From Myrica gale (lineage: Eukaryota > Streptophyta > Magnoliopsida > Fagales > Myricaceae), in assembly GCA_963930655.1 (NCBI GenBank), contig OZ005609.1:25307001-25371000 (forward strand): DNA of 64,000 nucleotides. Reading direction: 5' to 3'. The notes beneath the pieces are model-generated. The model was not told where the DNA came from. It saw only the letters and a list, made by a program, of their open reading frames with translations, and ran no database searches. Each line of letters begins with the position of its first letter. The stretch's first letter is position 1. Shown piece after piece: positions 37,901 through 49,256 of the stretch. The translations under genes were made by a program, and so were the position numbers.

Positions 37901-40900
37901 TTTATAGACACGTTACATATACCTCAAAATTTCATATAAATATACATTGAATTGGGGTATGAAAGTAAGGTTGGTAAAGACTCTAGGTAACCTAAAAAAA
38001 TCTCATCAGTTATACAATTAGCTGAAGGCTTACCAGATCCAGTGACGCATTGTCCAAAAATTCAAATGCAGATAAAACCTCTCCAAGTCTCCTCTTTGCT
38101 TCGAATAGAAGTTTCTGAGAAACAGTAAGGCAAGAAAGGTGATAACACAGCAAAAATAGATTTCTAGCACACATTGGTCCTTCAAGGAATAAAGGACAAT
38201 GGAGTTCCACATAACACTTAAAAACTGCAAGGAATCCGGATGGTATAAAATCTAACGGAACCAAATCCTTATATTGAGACATTAAACTAATAGCTAAGCT
38301 TGCTATAAAAAAAAACGGAGGAAAAACATAAGCCTATACAATTTTAAACCAAAAGCATCAAGGTCAGGTATACAGAGTAGATAATCATGATTTAACATAA
38401 GTCAAAATAGATTATTTTCTTTTTCGTTCTGAAGGAGGTGGGTGTAAGGAGTAGCTTGCTTTTTCAGTTGTAGGTAATCGTGATTATCTGACTTACTCTG
38501 ATTTAGATAACTTTCTTGTTCTATGTGAATAAAAGGTTACTATTCTTGTTTTTTTTTTCTCCAGATTATTCCTGCCAACTCTGTATAGTCTCAGTACATT
38601 CTGCTGAAAAGAAAGGAAAAAAGGGAGTAGAGAATAAGGTAGTAATACTATTGTGCAAAAGCAGAAGACATTTCAGGCTAGGGAAAGTAATTATACCTGG
38701 CAGCTGAAATAGTCTTTACATGCAAGAAAAGCTATATTAACTGAAGAGAGCTTTGGAGGCGTAAGAATGGAAACCTTAGTCACAATTCCCAAGGACCCTT
38801 CACTTCCTACAAAGGTAATTGACAATTTTCATGCATTTGCAACAGATAATTACAAATCTAGTTCTTTGCATTAGAATATGAGTACACTTTGATGTGTTTA
38901 AGACATACCTATAAATAAATGCTTTAAGTCATACCCAGTATTATCTTTCCTTAAAGTCCCAAGCATGTCAAGCACATCACCATTTACTAAAACAGCTTCA
39001 ATACCTATAAGATCAGTTAAACATACTTCAGAAACAACACATATGTGACAAAAAGATATACCAGGAATCCGGTAAAAGCACAAGATTTTCACCAACAGCA
39101 GCAAAAAGACTTTGGAAGCCAAGATGGCTTTGATTTTTCCACTCAAACCCTTAATGCAAATGAAATAGTATATTCATTAAGGGTTTGGGTGAGAATAAGC
39201 CATGTGCATATTACGTAAAACAACAGATGAACCCTCAAGTATATATGGTAGTCTACTTTGTGCATTAAAGTCTGACAGACAAATATCCTCACCAAGTACA
39301 CTTCCATGAAGAGATCCGTAACGGACAAGACGTAAACCACCAGCATTTGTTGAAACATTGCCACCGATTTGGCAGCTCCCTTTTGCACCTAAGTCCAGTG
39401 GCATAATAAATCTGAATGGATGCATAAAGTACTTAAGTTGGACAGAGCAAACTTCCCATTTTGCATAATTTTTAAATTAGCAAAGAGGTGTGCCAACCCA
39501 ACAGTGACCAAAGTATGAAGTTTTAACCTATGATTCTGGTAAAAATAACATATTACATTTCTAACGAGCAAAGAGACTGATGGTTTAACAGAAATTACCC
39601 CTCGCCGTCCAGAAAAGAAACCAGATTTTCCAAAATGCATCCTGCTTCACATACCAATATACCACTGACCTGAAAGGCACAAAGGAAAATCTATAATTAT
39701 GCAGAGTTATGTTCCAACAACTGTGTCTAGCATTCACTTTAGGAACACAAAATGACTCGAAAACTGCATTCCATATTAGAACTGTTACTGAAAGATGTCA
39801 AGACAAGGATAGCATCATAGCTAGTTTTCTCTCGGTCAGCTCTTAAACCCTTAGTTTTAAGGAGAGACAGTAAGACAAGGTGCAGCTGTTGGAGAGAAAG
39901 GTGTAAAAGGGTCCTGTTTTCTCTTAAGAACAGAGAAATAGAGAGGAAACCTCTTTCTATAGATGAAGGGTGAGAGCTCAAGAAAAAGAAAAGAAATAAG
40001 GCCTCCCACAGCAACACGCATTACTCAGGAAAAAGAAAAAATAGGTCCCACAGCAACAAGCCCAACCAGGAAATGTAGTCTTCTACTGTCTACATGTCTA
40101 GAGATGAAGGGTGCGAGCTCAAACCAAGAAAACCAATAATGTTCCGAAATGTTACCTTGTCAAAAGATGTGATGTTATTCATTGACCCCATATTGATAAT
40201 CACCTATAGGAATATAACACAGAGAAGCCGTTGTATCAGGTAACAAATCAGAAACACTCCACTCCCTCAAATAGGAAGTCGTAGAAACCAGTAACGGAAA
40301 ACAATTACATTACTTCGTCAAAAACAGGAACACTTCCGCCTACAAGGCCAGTATTTCCACCTTGCGGAACAACAGCCAAGCATCTGGAATTACAGTATTT
40401 AAGAACCTGTGAGACCTGCAATTTAAAGAGATATTGAGACAACATTTAAGAAGCTTTTAGATTGTGAAACTATCTCAAACGGAAGTGTTAAATTTTATTA
40501 TTTTGAATTATATTTTCCAACAACTCTAGCTTACTTGCGAGTCAATCCTCCTTTAATTAGTAGACCAACACGTTAATTAGAGTTGGAGTAAGTATCCAAC
40601 TCAGAAGTTTAGCTTTAATACTTTGTAAAAAAAAATTGTTCATAAATTTTATTATTTAAATTATGTCTCAATCTATAATATTGAAACCAATAGCTTAGAC
40701 CAAGAACGTCTTTTTGCAATTCTCTAGGAAAAGATCAGACATTTTTTTTAAAAAAAAATTGCGTTTTGTTCAACTAAAGTATGATGTCTATTTGCTTCGG
40801 TTCATCTGACCCGGGTAACGTTTTCGTTCATCACCATTTGTGGTTATACCAAACGTTGGGAAATATCCAGAAAAATGTTTACGCTTGAAACAAAGATAAC

Positions 40901-41336
40901 CTATATTAACATCGGAGTTCCAGACAAAAAATGGAACCTCCTCAGTGCTCCTCGGAAGTAGCAGAAGCTGACTGGAGCCCTTGTACTTCCGCAGCCAGTC
41001 CGTGTTTGCAGAAAGAAGCTTGTCTTCATCCTGAATAACATTTTTCTCACCCAGTATATTCTTAAAGTAGTTGACATCGTCGAAATTTAGAGCTGAAAAT
41101 GATGGATTCCTCTGTATCTTCGTTGCCAACGAACCGTAGTACCTATACTGGATTCCGCTTGTCTTTCCAAGGCCTATTCCCGTACTTTGATCCCAAAAAC
41201 TTCCACTGAATCTCCCGTTCCAATCCCAATGCGCAAGACCTGTTTTAAAGGCCAGCAAAGATGCACAACTCAAATTTTGCGTTAAACTCTGAGCCACAGA
41301 CGCATAATTTCGAGGGAAAAACAATACCCGAGGCAT
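34978..41336 (-). CDS. D2HGDH: D-2-hydroxyglutarate dehydrogenase, mitochondrial
   Basis: Fourteen exons, transcript order: 41336-40938, 40415-40314, 40203-40156, 39669-39599, 39411-39293, 39004-38909, 38806-38697, 38114-38034, 37585-37485, 36642-36534, 35899-35794, 35458-35373, 35294-35169, 35070-34978; 548 residues. FAD-dependent oxidation of D-2-hydroxyglutarate to 2-oxoglutarate in mitochondria, passing electrons to the ETF system (established for Arabidopsis). Visible: [19 protein letters not shown] and [20 protein letters not shown] (FAD-binding PCMH domain), [20 protein letters not shown], then [14 protein letters not shown] and [19 protein letters not shown], which are catalytic and metal-binding motifs of the C-terminal domain. 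Start: first ATG in this frame ([10 protein letters not shown]). A different frame from 41439 (MQRLRASRRLLSCSS) also looks like a presequence and may signal a one-base frameshift. A MITE sits in intron 9. Confidence 0.93.
36980..37292. repeat. MITE-like element in D2HGDH intron 9
   Basis: Ends CAGGGATATGTTCG and CGAACATAACCCAG are inverted. The interior repeats GTGAAAAAGTAAAGAG-type phrases of the family but is longer (about 313 bases). Lies between exons 37585-37485 and 36642-36534. Confidence 0.55.
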
Positions 41337-41439
41337 AGCGACAGATTGAAGGCCCGGCAGGATTTGGATTTGATTGAGGACCAAAGATGCACTTTGATGA
41401 GCAACTAAGGAGACGACGTGAAGCTCTCAACCTCTGCAT

Positions 41440-41732
41440 CGTTCTTTTCTTCGTTTTCCGGTTGGGGACGTAATTTGCTGACCGTCTGAGTGAGCAACCA
41501 CTACGAGACGGACCACGATGCACTTCAACTCGCGCGCGTGTTCTTTAACTACCATTCTAAACGTTACGGGCCTCGCGCGCTTGATCTCAGGCCTGATCCC
41601 CGTTTCCGGGCTCGATACCAGCCTGGCCTGTGATAGGCCCATTTCAGGCCCAGGATCAGCTCTCTTCCCTATCCAATTACAAGTTTCTCGACTGGCTTGC
41701 ACACAAACACGGGCTCTACTCTCTGTGCTTTC
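41440..41732. promoter_or_regulatory. Shared head-to-head promoter region
   Basis: About 293 bases separate the upstream minus-strand ATG (41439) from the plus-strand methylthiotransferase ATG (41733). GC-rich for this window, with CGCGCGC patches near 41530-41580 and no clear TATA box, as is common for constitutive plant genes. Two organelle-function genes diverging from one short region suggests a bidirectional promoter. Inference from spacing only. Confidence 0.55.
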
Positions 41733-44700
41733 ATGGCGTCGTCGCTCCCGTCGTTCTCCTCGGCCGTCGGCCACCCTCAATGTGGTCTCCGGATCAAGAA
41801 GCTCTACAGTCGATGCCGCTTCGGTCTAAGGTTTGTCTCCCCATCGAGGCCCCAGGTTTCGTTTTCCCGCTGTTTCCACCACCGCGCCCCACGGCCGCTG
41901 AGGACTACCTTTCCTCTCGTTCTATCCTCCAGAAGCTTCTCCCAATGCCGTATCTCTACTCCGGAGGGCCCAAGCCTCCACCACTTCATCGCTCAAGCTG
42001 CTCTCACTGCCTCCTCCGAAGCCCAGCCTAAGTGAGTTTCTCAGAAACACATTATACATAATATTAGAGATATTTCAACAGTTGAGAATATTCTTATGCA
42101 TTATGAGAGCTATTGATTCTTGCTTTGCAATGCAATTGGATAAATAGACATGAATTGCGGTTTGTTAAGCATTTCATTAGTGGCAGTTTTGCTTCCACTT
42201 CCATAACCAAATAAAATCTCAATCCGAAGGTACAAATTATGCTCAGATTCTATGCCAGAGTGAATAAATAACTCGATAAGGTACGATGCTTGGGCTGACA
42301 TGTGGCCTATGTTGCCATTTCTTGCACCTTCGTGTCTGCCATGCTTAGTTCTTATTTGTTTGCTTATTGTGTATACCTTTGAAGCCGTTTACCGCCTTGT
42401 CTGTGTCAAATTTTTGGGAACTTTAGACTGCAAGCTTCAAATGTGATGTCTCCCCCACAATTGCAAATTATGCAACTTGTATCTCATACCTCTATCTTTT
42501 GTTCTTTACTTATGTCTCTAGCGAATTACCAGCTTCAGAAGTTACTTCGAGAGGGCGTATCTATCATGAGACTTATGGATGTCAAATGAATATCAATGAT
42601 ATGGAGATTGTTCTATCTATCATGAAGAATGCTGGCTATAGTGACCTCGTGGATGTTCCTGAGAGTGCAGAGATAATTTTTATCAACACTTGCGCTATCA
42701 GGGACAATGCGGAACAAAGGGTGTGGCAGAGGCTTAATTACTTTTGGTTTCTTAAGAGACACTGGAAGAGCAATGTTGCTATTGGAAGGTCAAATTCCCT
42801 GCGCCCTCCGAAAGTAGTGGTCCTGGGATGTATGGCTGAGAGGTTGAAGGACAAGATACTTGATGCAGACAAAATGGTTGATGTGGTCTGTGGACCTGAT
42901 GCCTACAGAGACTTGCCAAGATTGTTGGAAGAGGTAGACTATGGTCAGAAGGGGATAAACACTCTACTTTCACTTGAAGAAACCTATGCTGATATTAGTC
43001 CAGTTCGAATTTCTAAAAATTCAGTGACAGCTTTTGTCTCAGTCATGAGAGGTTGCAATAATATGTGCTCCTTTTGCATTGTCCCATTTACAAGAGGCAG
43101 GGAGCGGTCACGTCCTGTGGAGTCAATAGTGAAGGAGGTGGGGGAGCTTTGGAAAGAAGGTGTGAAAGAGGTGACACTTCTTGGCCAGAATGTAAACAGT
43201 TATAATGATGCATCTGTGGATAAAAAAGAAAGTGAACCAGGAACAAATTGGAGACTTAGTGAAGGCTTTTCCAGCACGTGCAAGGTCAAAACAATGGGTT
43301 TACGTTTTGCTGATCTCTTGGATCGATTATCCGTGGAATTTCCTGAGATGCGGTTCAGATACACATCCCCACATCCTAAAGATTTCCCTGATGATTTACT
43401 CTATTTAATGCGAGACAGACACAACATTTGCAAATGTATCCATTTACCTGCACAAACTGGGAATAGCGAAGTACTTGAAAGAATGCGTCGGGGCTATACC
43501 CGAGAGGCATACTTAGATCTTGTGCAGAAGATACGGAGAATCATTCCAGATGTGGGAATAACCAGTGATTTCATATGTGGTAAGTCTTATTAGGTTCTTG
43601 TCTTTCCTTTACATATGATTCTGGTTTGTTGTAATCGGTATACAGAGCAATCAACAACCATATTGTTTAATTATTTGCTTATGGTAGATGTGATTGATGT
43701 TCTAGACATTAGTAGTGCTTTAGACCTACCTTCTATTGTGCCCAGCTAAATTCTTTAGGACTAAACTATAATAGATTATGTTATGTCAGCCATTCTGGAA
43801 GTGAAACTTCTTCTTGTGGACTTCCTTTTATTTCTTACTGCAAAAGAATGCAAGAGATCAGATGACAAATCATGTGACATTGCATACTTCCTTTAATGCA
43901 ACCAACATTAATCTGTGATCATCAGCCTCTGCACTCGAAAGAATCATTTTTATTTTCATTCTACATTTTACATGCACTAATACATTTTTGCTCTGTTATT
44001 TGGGCTTTTCTATCTGGCATTAAGCAATCTCCTTCCAGTCCCATGCGTTTATCCTGTAGGTATACAATTGGATACACTATTTTACTGGATGTTGCTGGTT
44101 TTTTATTTTAACCATGCTTGGTTTTTGTTGTTGTAATGCTTTATGAATTGTGACTTAAAATTCCCATCTCATCCTACTCACTAGTACCACTTTTTTCTGA
44201 TTTTTCCTGTTAAAATTGGGCTTCAAAAACTGCAGGATTTGTACCTTTTATTAAATAAGTTCTTGGTCAGGATTTATATGGTCCATTGGCATGCCTCAAC
44301 CCGAAATTACAACCTACACTTCTCTGCTATGTTTCACTTGGTGAAAACTTAGATACATAATAATTTCCCTATTTATACATTTGTTTCGTTTGGCAGGTTT
44401 CTGCGGAGAAACAGAGGAGGAACATGCGGACACACTAAGCCTTGTTAAGGCTGTTGGTTATGATATGGCATACATGTTTGCATATAGTATGAGGGAGAAA
44501 ACCCACGCCCATAGAAACTACATTGATGATGTTCCCGAGGAAGTCAAGCAGAGACGACTAGCTGAACTGATTGAGGCTTTCCGTGGGAGTACGGGTCAAT
44601 GTTATGACTCCCAGATTGGAACTGTCCAACTAGTGCTGGTTGAAGGACCCAATAGAAGAGCACCAGATACAGAGCTTATTGGCAAGAGTGATAAAGGTCA

Positions 44701-44908
44701 TAGAGTTTCATTTGTTAATCTGCCATTACCATGTTCCGATGATAACATCAGTGGGAAACGAAACCCCGTAGTCGGTGATTATGTGGAAGTTAACATATTG
44801 AAATCTACGAGAGCATCACTTTTCGGGGACGCACTCGCTATAACGAAATTGAGTTCGTTCTACAGCAGTGTAGGCGAAGAAGCTACTGCTTGTGAAAGCA
44901 GAGGTTGA
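41733..44908 (+). CDS. tRNA methylthiotransferase, MiaB/CDK5RAP1 type, organellar
   Basis: Three exons: 41733-42031, 42522-43579, 44397-44908; 622 residues. Radical-SAM enzyme expected to add a methylthio group to N6-isopentenyl-A37 in tRNA. Residues 1-99 are Ser/Arg-rich with few acids ([18 protein letters not shown]), a plastid or mitochondrial presequence. MTTase domain with three Fe-S cysteines: TYGCQMN (Cys120), [11 protein letters not shown] (Cys157) and VLGCMAERL (Cys203). Radical-SAM CxxxCxxC in [20 protein letters not shown] (Cys278, 282, 285). Then LLGQNVNSY and [20 protein letters not shown], and a C-terminal TRAM domain ending in [20 protein letters not shown]. Eukaryotic CDK5RAP1 is the closest family. 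Head-to-head with D2HGDH. The intron 2 acceptor is GGCAG|GT. No defect seen. Confidence 0.93.
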
Positions 44909-45512
44909 AAAAACCTCAAGCTTTCAATGCACCATTATCTGTTTAGCACAGGTCGAGCACCCTCTTACTGGGGAAGTAGGATCTCAGTGGATCACAATGA
45001 TCGGCCTCAAATAGTCGCCAATTCCTTGTAACTTCAAATAGTGGAAAGGTGCTACATTTTTCTTTTTCTTGTGACTTTCACATATTAGTCGATAAAGCTT
45101 ATGATGGAGAGCACATGCAGGTTGACAATGTAATCTGCATTGCATAAACAATTTTGCTGTAGGCTTTCATTTGTTCCGTGAGTATTGAATTTAGCTGTTT
45201 ATATCCTTTCCATGTAATTTTTATATAGGGGATTTTTGTTCTACTTTGTCTTCCAAAAAGTCGTCAATGTTAAATTGTTCGAGTGAACTTTTTGTATCCC
45301 GATGAATGGGTATTACAACTTTCAGAAACCAAAAGAAACAAAGAACCTTAGCGATTATATACATTTTCTTCATTCTTGTCTCTCTTCTGGCTGCAAAACG
45401 GTACCAATTGATCCACAGCCCCATGTCTTCTCCGTGCTTGCTTTTTGTAGAGAACATGAGCTTCCTGAACAAACATCCTTAAACATCTCAGTCGTATCTC
45501 CTTTTGAATTAT

Positions 45513-45680
45513 AGTGTCCAAAGTCTAAACCGCCAGTCCTGCGCGGTAGATCCTCTGGGATGATGCGCACAGGTTCGATTTTACAATTTTATGGCGATAA
45601 GTTTGATTCTTATCTAATGGTAGGAGCATCAATTCTACTGTTCCAACTTGATAAGTCGAGTAGATAGAAAGCAACCTCCC
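45513..45680 (+). repeat. Dispersed repeat, copy 1
   Basis: Shares an ordered set of phrases with 47470-47650: ATGATGCGCACAG / ATGGTGCGCATAG, then GATTCTTATCTAATGGTAG / GAGATTTGCCTAATAGTAG, then TTGATAAGTCGAG / TTGATAGGTCGAG. Family unknown. Confidence 0.45.
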
Positions 45681-45782
45681 AACTATTAAGTTAAAAGTCC
45701 CAAGGGGCCCTCAATTGTAATGTAGCTCTACGTTATAAGCCATGTTATTCTTAACGCGGGGTTGATTAATCCACCTATAGGT

Positions 45783-45978
45783 GATGTTTGATAGTATAAA
45801 ATGTCTAGGTGTTAAAAATATTGGGGTGCTGAAGTTGGTGAAAAAGTGGAGAGATAATTTAAATGAATTTTTTATATTTATTTGGAGCGAAAAATAATGA
45901 TGTGACGGGAATAGAGAATTTTGATGAGTTATTTTATTGTGTGGAAATGTTGGAGGGTATAATTGCCGGGTGTCAAAC
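45783..45978. repeat. MITE-like element
   Basis: Ends GGTGATGTTTGATAG and GGTGTCAAACAGCAC are inverted. The interior has GTGAAAAAGTGGAGAG as in the other family members. Confidence 0.55.
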
Positions 45979-46919
45979 AGCACACGGGTCCTGCCTGGGC
46001 ACCCTTCACATGCAAAGAGACGTACCACCTGCTTTTGCTGCAAATCAGCAATGGCAGCCGTATATCCATCCACCTAAGGAAACGTGGAAAACCATTTTCG
46101 TCTCAAATGCATTTTTCTCAAAAGATTAATGGGTGCGGCCTGGAATAAAAAGCAAATAAGAAGAAATAGCTGCTGAAATAATCGTTACAAAATAATAATA
46201 AATACAGAAAAGAAAGGAGGAGGAAGATGAAGGCAAGAGAATGAGTGGGTAGTGGAGAAGCCGTGTGATTGCTGAAGTATAACGAAGACAAAGACGGTGG
46301 TTTTGGTTTGTCCCAAGAAAAACAAAGTAGAGAGGAGGAAAAAGAAGAGGCTGACAGTTTCGGCGCCCTCTAACAGCCCAATGGGCTCTTCTTCATACAT
46401 GCTCTCTGCACAGGAATTTTGAAAGGTGCGTCGTTCGTGTGTCACGACTAAGACTCATCAATGTCGTTAAAAGCAGAGATAGCTTGTATTACCATCCATG
46501 GCCCTTCGTTAAAAGCAGAGATATCAAATATTCTAACATTTTGAATAAGTAATGTTCTCATCTCGTTGAGAATTTGAGGGGTCATTGGCAAGACATGGTA
46601 TGGAATTAGAAACCGTTCGTCTTTTTTACATGCTCGCTTGGTATGACTCAGATTCCTCTCATATATTTCATCTTACCATTTTCATTCTGCACAAATCAAT
46701 TTGATGAGTAGATTAACATTAATATGTATCGATATAATCTAAAATGAGTAAAGTGTCGTGAATAACCAGTACTTTAAGCTCTGATCTATGCTTAGCAGCT
46801 AGCTCGTATACTGATAGGCTATGTTCAAATTTGTATGTGAATGAAGGACTTGATCTATGGGTAATAGCACCCCGGACCACCAAAATGAATAGAATTATTA
46901 TTATTTTTAAGGCAGCAAG

Positions 46920-47189
46920 TTTTTTTTTGTGACGAGGGAAATCCGGGCACCCAACTACGTGCACCGAGTTCGGACGAACCTGGCCCAGTATACGCAAGAG
47001 GTGAGTTTAACGCCACGGCAAACCCCGGGCCGTGCAACCTTCCCAAACTACACATGTCAGTTAAGTCCAGCTTCGCTGAGGGAGTGGCCCCAAAGAGTTG
47101 CTTGCACCTGAGAGGATTCGAACTTGGGACCTCAGGGGGAGCAAACCCTTAGGCCCCAAGCCTTCACCACTCAGGCCAACCCCTTGGGG
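46920..47189 (-). mobile_element. tRNA-derived SINE
   Basis: Minus-strand orientation. The 5' end has an A-box-like GGCCTGAGTGGTGAAGG, and a B box AGTTCGAATCCTC lies at 47112-47125 (read in reverse). The 3' end is an A9 tail (T run at 46920-46928). Flanked by TTAAGGCAGCAAG (46907-46919) and TTAAAGCAACAAG (47190-47202), a 13-bp target duplication with two mismatches. Structure resembles the plant Au-type SINEs; family name not confirmed. Confidence 0.8.
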
Positions 47190-47469
47190 TTAAAGCAACA
47201 AGCCTATTTGTTTAAAGAAAATATTCTACTTTTGGCTCCTCTAACTGTATTTTAAGAAAATTATCACTTTATCGCTTTGAATTAGGCCCAGTGTCATTTT
47301 GAGCCCTCACATAATCATTTTTTTCCGCCTTCAAACTGCCAAAATTCATCAATTTTCGAATTATACCATATAGCTTATTTTCAATAGTAAGATCCTCCCA
47401 AAGAGCGGATATTAATTCATTTTGATAATTTAAACTAAATATAATGAAATTTTAAGCCACTATAAGCTA

Positions 47470-47650
47470 TTCTCTTCGCCTAAACCTGCACCGCACAGTA
47501 TATCTCTTAAGATGGTGCGCATAGAACCAGACCAACCAACTTCGTAATTTTTTTAGCGGAAAGTTTGAGATTTGCCTAATAGTAGAAATATCAATACTAT
47601 ATTTATGTGACTCGAATTTGATAGGTCGAGCACATTAGGCTATACAAGGT
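47470..47650 (+). repeat. Dispersed repeat, copy 2
   Basis: Diverged copy of the sequence at 45513-45680, same orientation, about 2 kb away. Confidence 0.45.
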
Positions 47651-48139
47651 TGTTAGGTTAGTACATGAGTAACTTAAAAAGATAATTTTCCTAGATAAAA
47701 GTATTATTTATAAATTTTTACAAAAGTACTAGAAGATTATTTTACTGGATCTCTTAACAATTTTCTACTTAAATTGATGTTTAATTTAGAAAGAGATATT
47801 TAATATTATCTAATATTGTTCGTTAGAACAATGTAAATCCTTTAGTGATGTATATCGCTAAGGTACAATTTTAACGGTTGAGCATATTTTCCTTCCAATT
47901 TCTTTCTAGTTAGTAACAATAACTTCAACTGAACGGAAGGAAATAAGCTAAAATTTCTGGATATATTTTTGGACGTCTTCTAGAACACTTGGAAAAGTCT
48001 CCTAAGAGAGAGCCTAAACAACTACTAGTTTTGCATGAACAATACGACGAGCAGGCAATATTAATATATACCAAGGACAAATCTGGCGGGTCGGGTTGGA
48101 TATATACTCAACTCCGAAATAAAAGATATGGGATAAATA

Positions 48140-48478
48140 CATTTTGCATTCTTTAATTTTGGAATCTTGATATTTTACATCCCGATATATTATTTTTGTC
48201 ACATTACGTCCACATATGATTGAGTTTTGACACTTTATACTCCGTAAATATTTTCCATTAATTTAGATGAAAATTTATTCTTTGGTCTAAAAAAATTACA
48301 ATTTTATTCTCATAAAATGGTCACTACCAATATGGGGATAAAGTTATCATTTCTCACGTCAAAAAATTATTTTAAAAATTTCAATAGATGGTGTAAAGTG
48401 TTTAAAATCAATAGCCGATGGGTGCAATGTGACAAAAATAATAAATTGAGATGCACATATAGTGTCAAGACTTAGGGA
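48140..48478. mobile_element. Foldback element
   Basis: TTATTTTTGTCACATTACG near 48190 pairs with the complement of the 48430 region (GCAATGTGACAAAAATAATA). ACACTTTATACTCC pairs with GGTGTAAAGTGTTT. Arms of about 120 bases; no coding. Confidence 0.55.
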
Positions 48479-49193
48479 ATGTTATGTTGGCTAAAAATTT
48501 TAGAATTTTAATACAAATTTTTAAATTTATATTTCTAACATTATTCCTACACGCATACAAATACAACTCAACATTACTTTTTTTACACACATCAATACAA
48601 CCTAACAACTTTTATACGCATGTCGATAAAACTCAAATATTACCTAAATATTCACGCTATTATTAAAATTCGTAAAATTTTCTCAAAACGAATCTGTACT
48701 GATGCAAAGTGTATTTAACCTAAAGATTTACAAAATTTTGATCTATTTAAATTTTTTGAATGTAAACTAAATAATTCAAAATTTTAGTTAAAAATATAAT
48801 AATAATTTAATAAAATTATAATCTCCCTCAATTCTCACGAAATTTGCTGCCTCAATTTCGCAATAGTCCCAAAATAAAATTTCTAAAAAAACGTTTGGTG
48901 TGAAAATACTGGCTAAATAAGTAAAGACAAACATGGACCTTGCTTGGCACAGCACAGTAGCTGCACCCAGTATGGCCACCTCATTTATTGCTTCTTGCAA
49001 GCCGCAGATCTTCCGAATCTCCCACTTACGACGCCTATCCCCATCGCATTCAATTATCTCACAAGGACAAAGAAGTCTCTTCCTTCTCAATCTCTCTCTG
49101 TATATATGTCGCTCTCTCGGACATACAACACAGGGCAGTAAAAAAGAGAGCTGCATGTAGCGAGATAAGTTCGTGCCGTGGCTCAAACACGGT

Positions 49194-49201
49194 TTATATA
49201 A
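49194..49201 (+). promoter_or_regulatory. Candidate TATA box for the CYP90D gene
   Basis: TTTATATA is 56 bases before the ATG at 49257. This leaves a very short leader, so an upstream site is also possible. Confidence 0.3.
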
Positions 49202-49256
49202 CTAGGGTTTCAGAGTTCTTCGAGAAGTGTAGAGGAGGAACAAGGTTTCAGTGAGA

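Larger units (their letters stand above)
44909..49256. other. Intergenic, repeat-rich
   Basis: No gene. The first few hundred bases are the probable methylthiotransferase 3' UTR. Contains the repeats listed separately (45513, 45783, 46920, 47470, 48140). The last ~300 bases form the CYP90D promoter and leader. Confidence 0.5.

Noticed and set aside
42110..42301. Minus-strand frame in intron 1 of the methylthiotransferase gene
   Set aside because: Lies wholly within an intron with good splice sites on the plus strand and resembles nothing known.
47100..47190. Possible tRNA gene (A and B boxes, GTTCGAATCC)
   Set aside because: No cloverleaf can be drawn. The boxes belong to a 270-bp unit with A tail and target duplication, i.e. 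a SINE.
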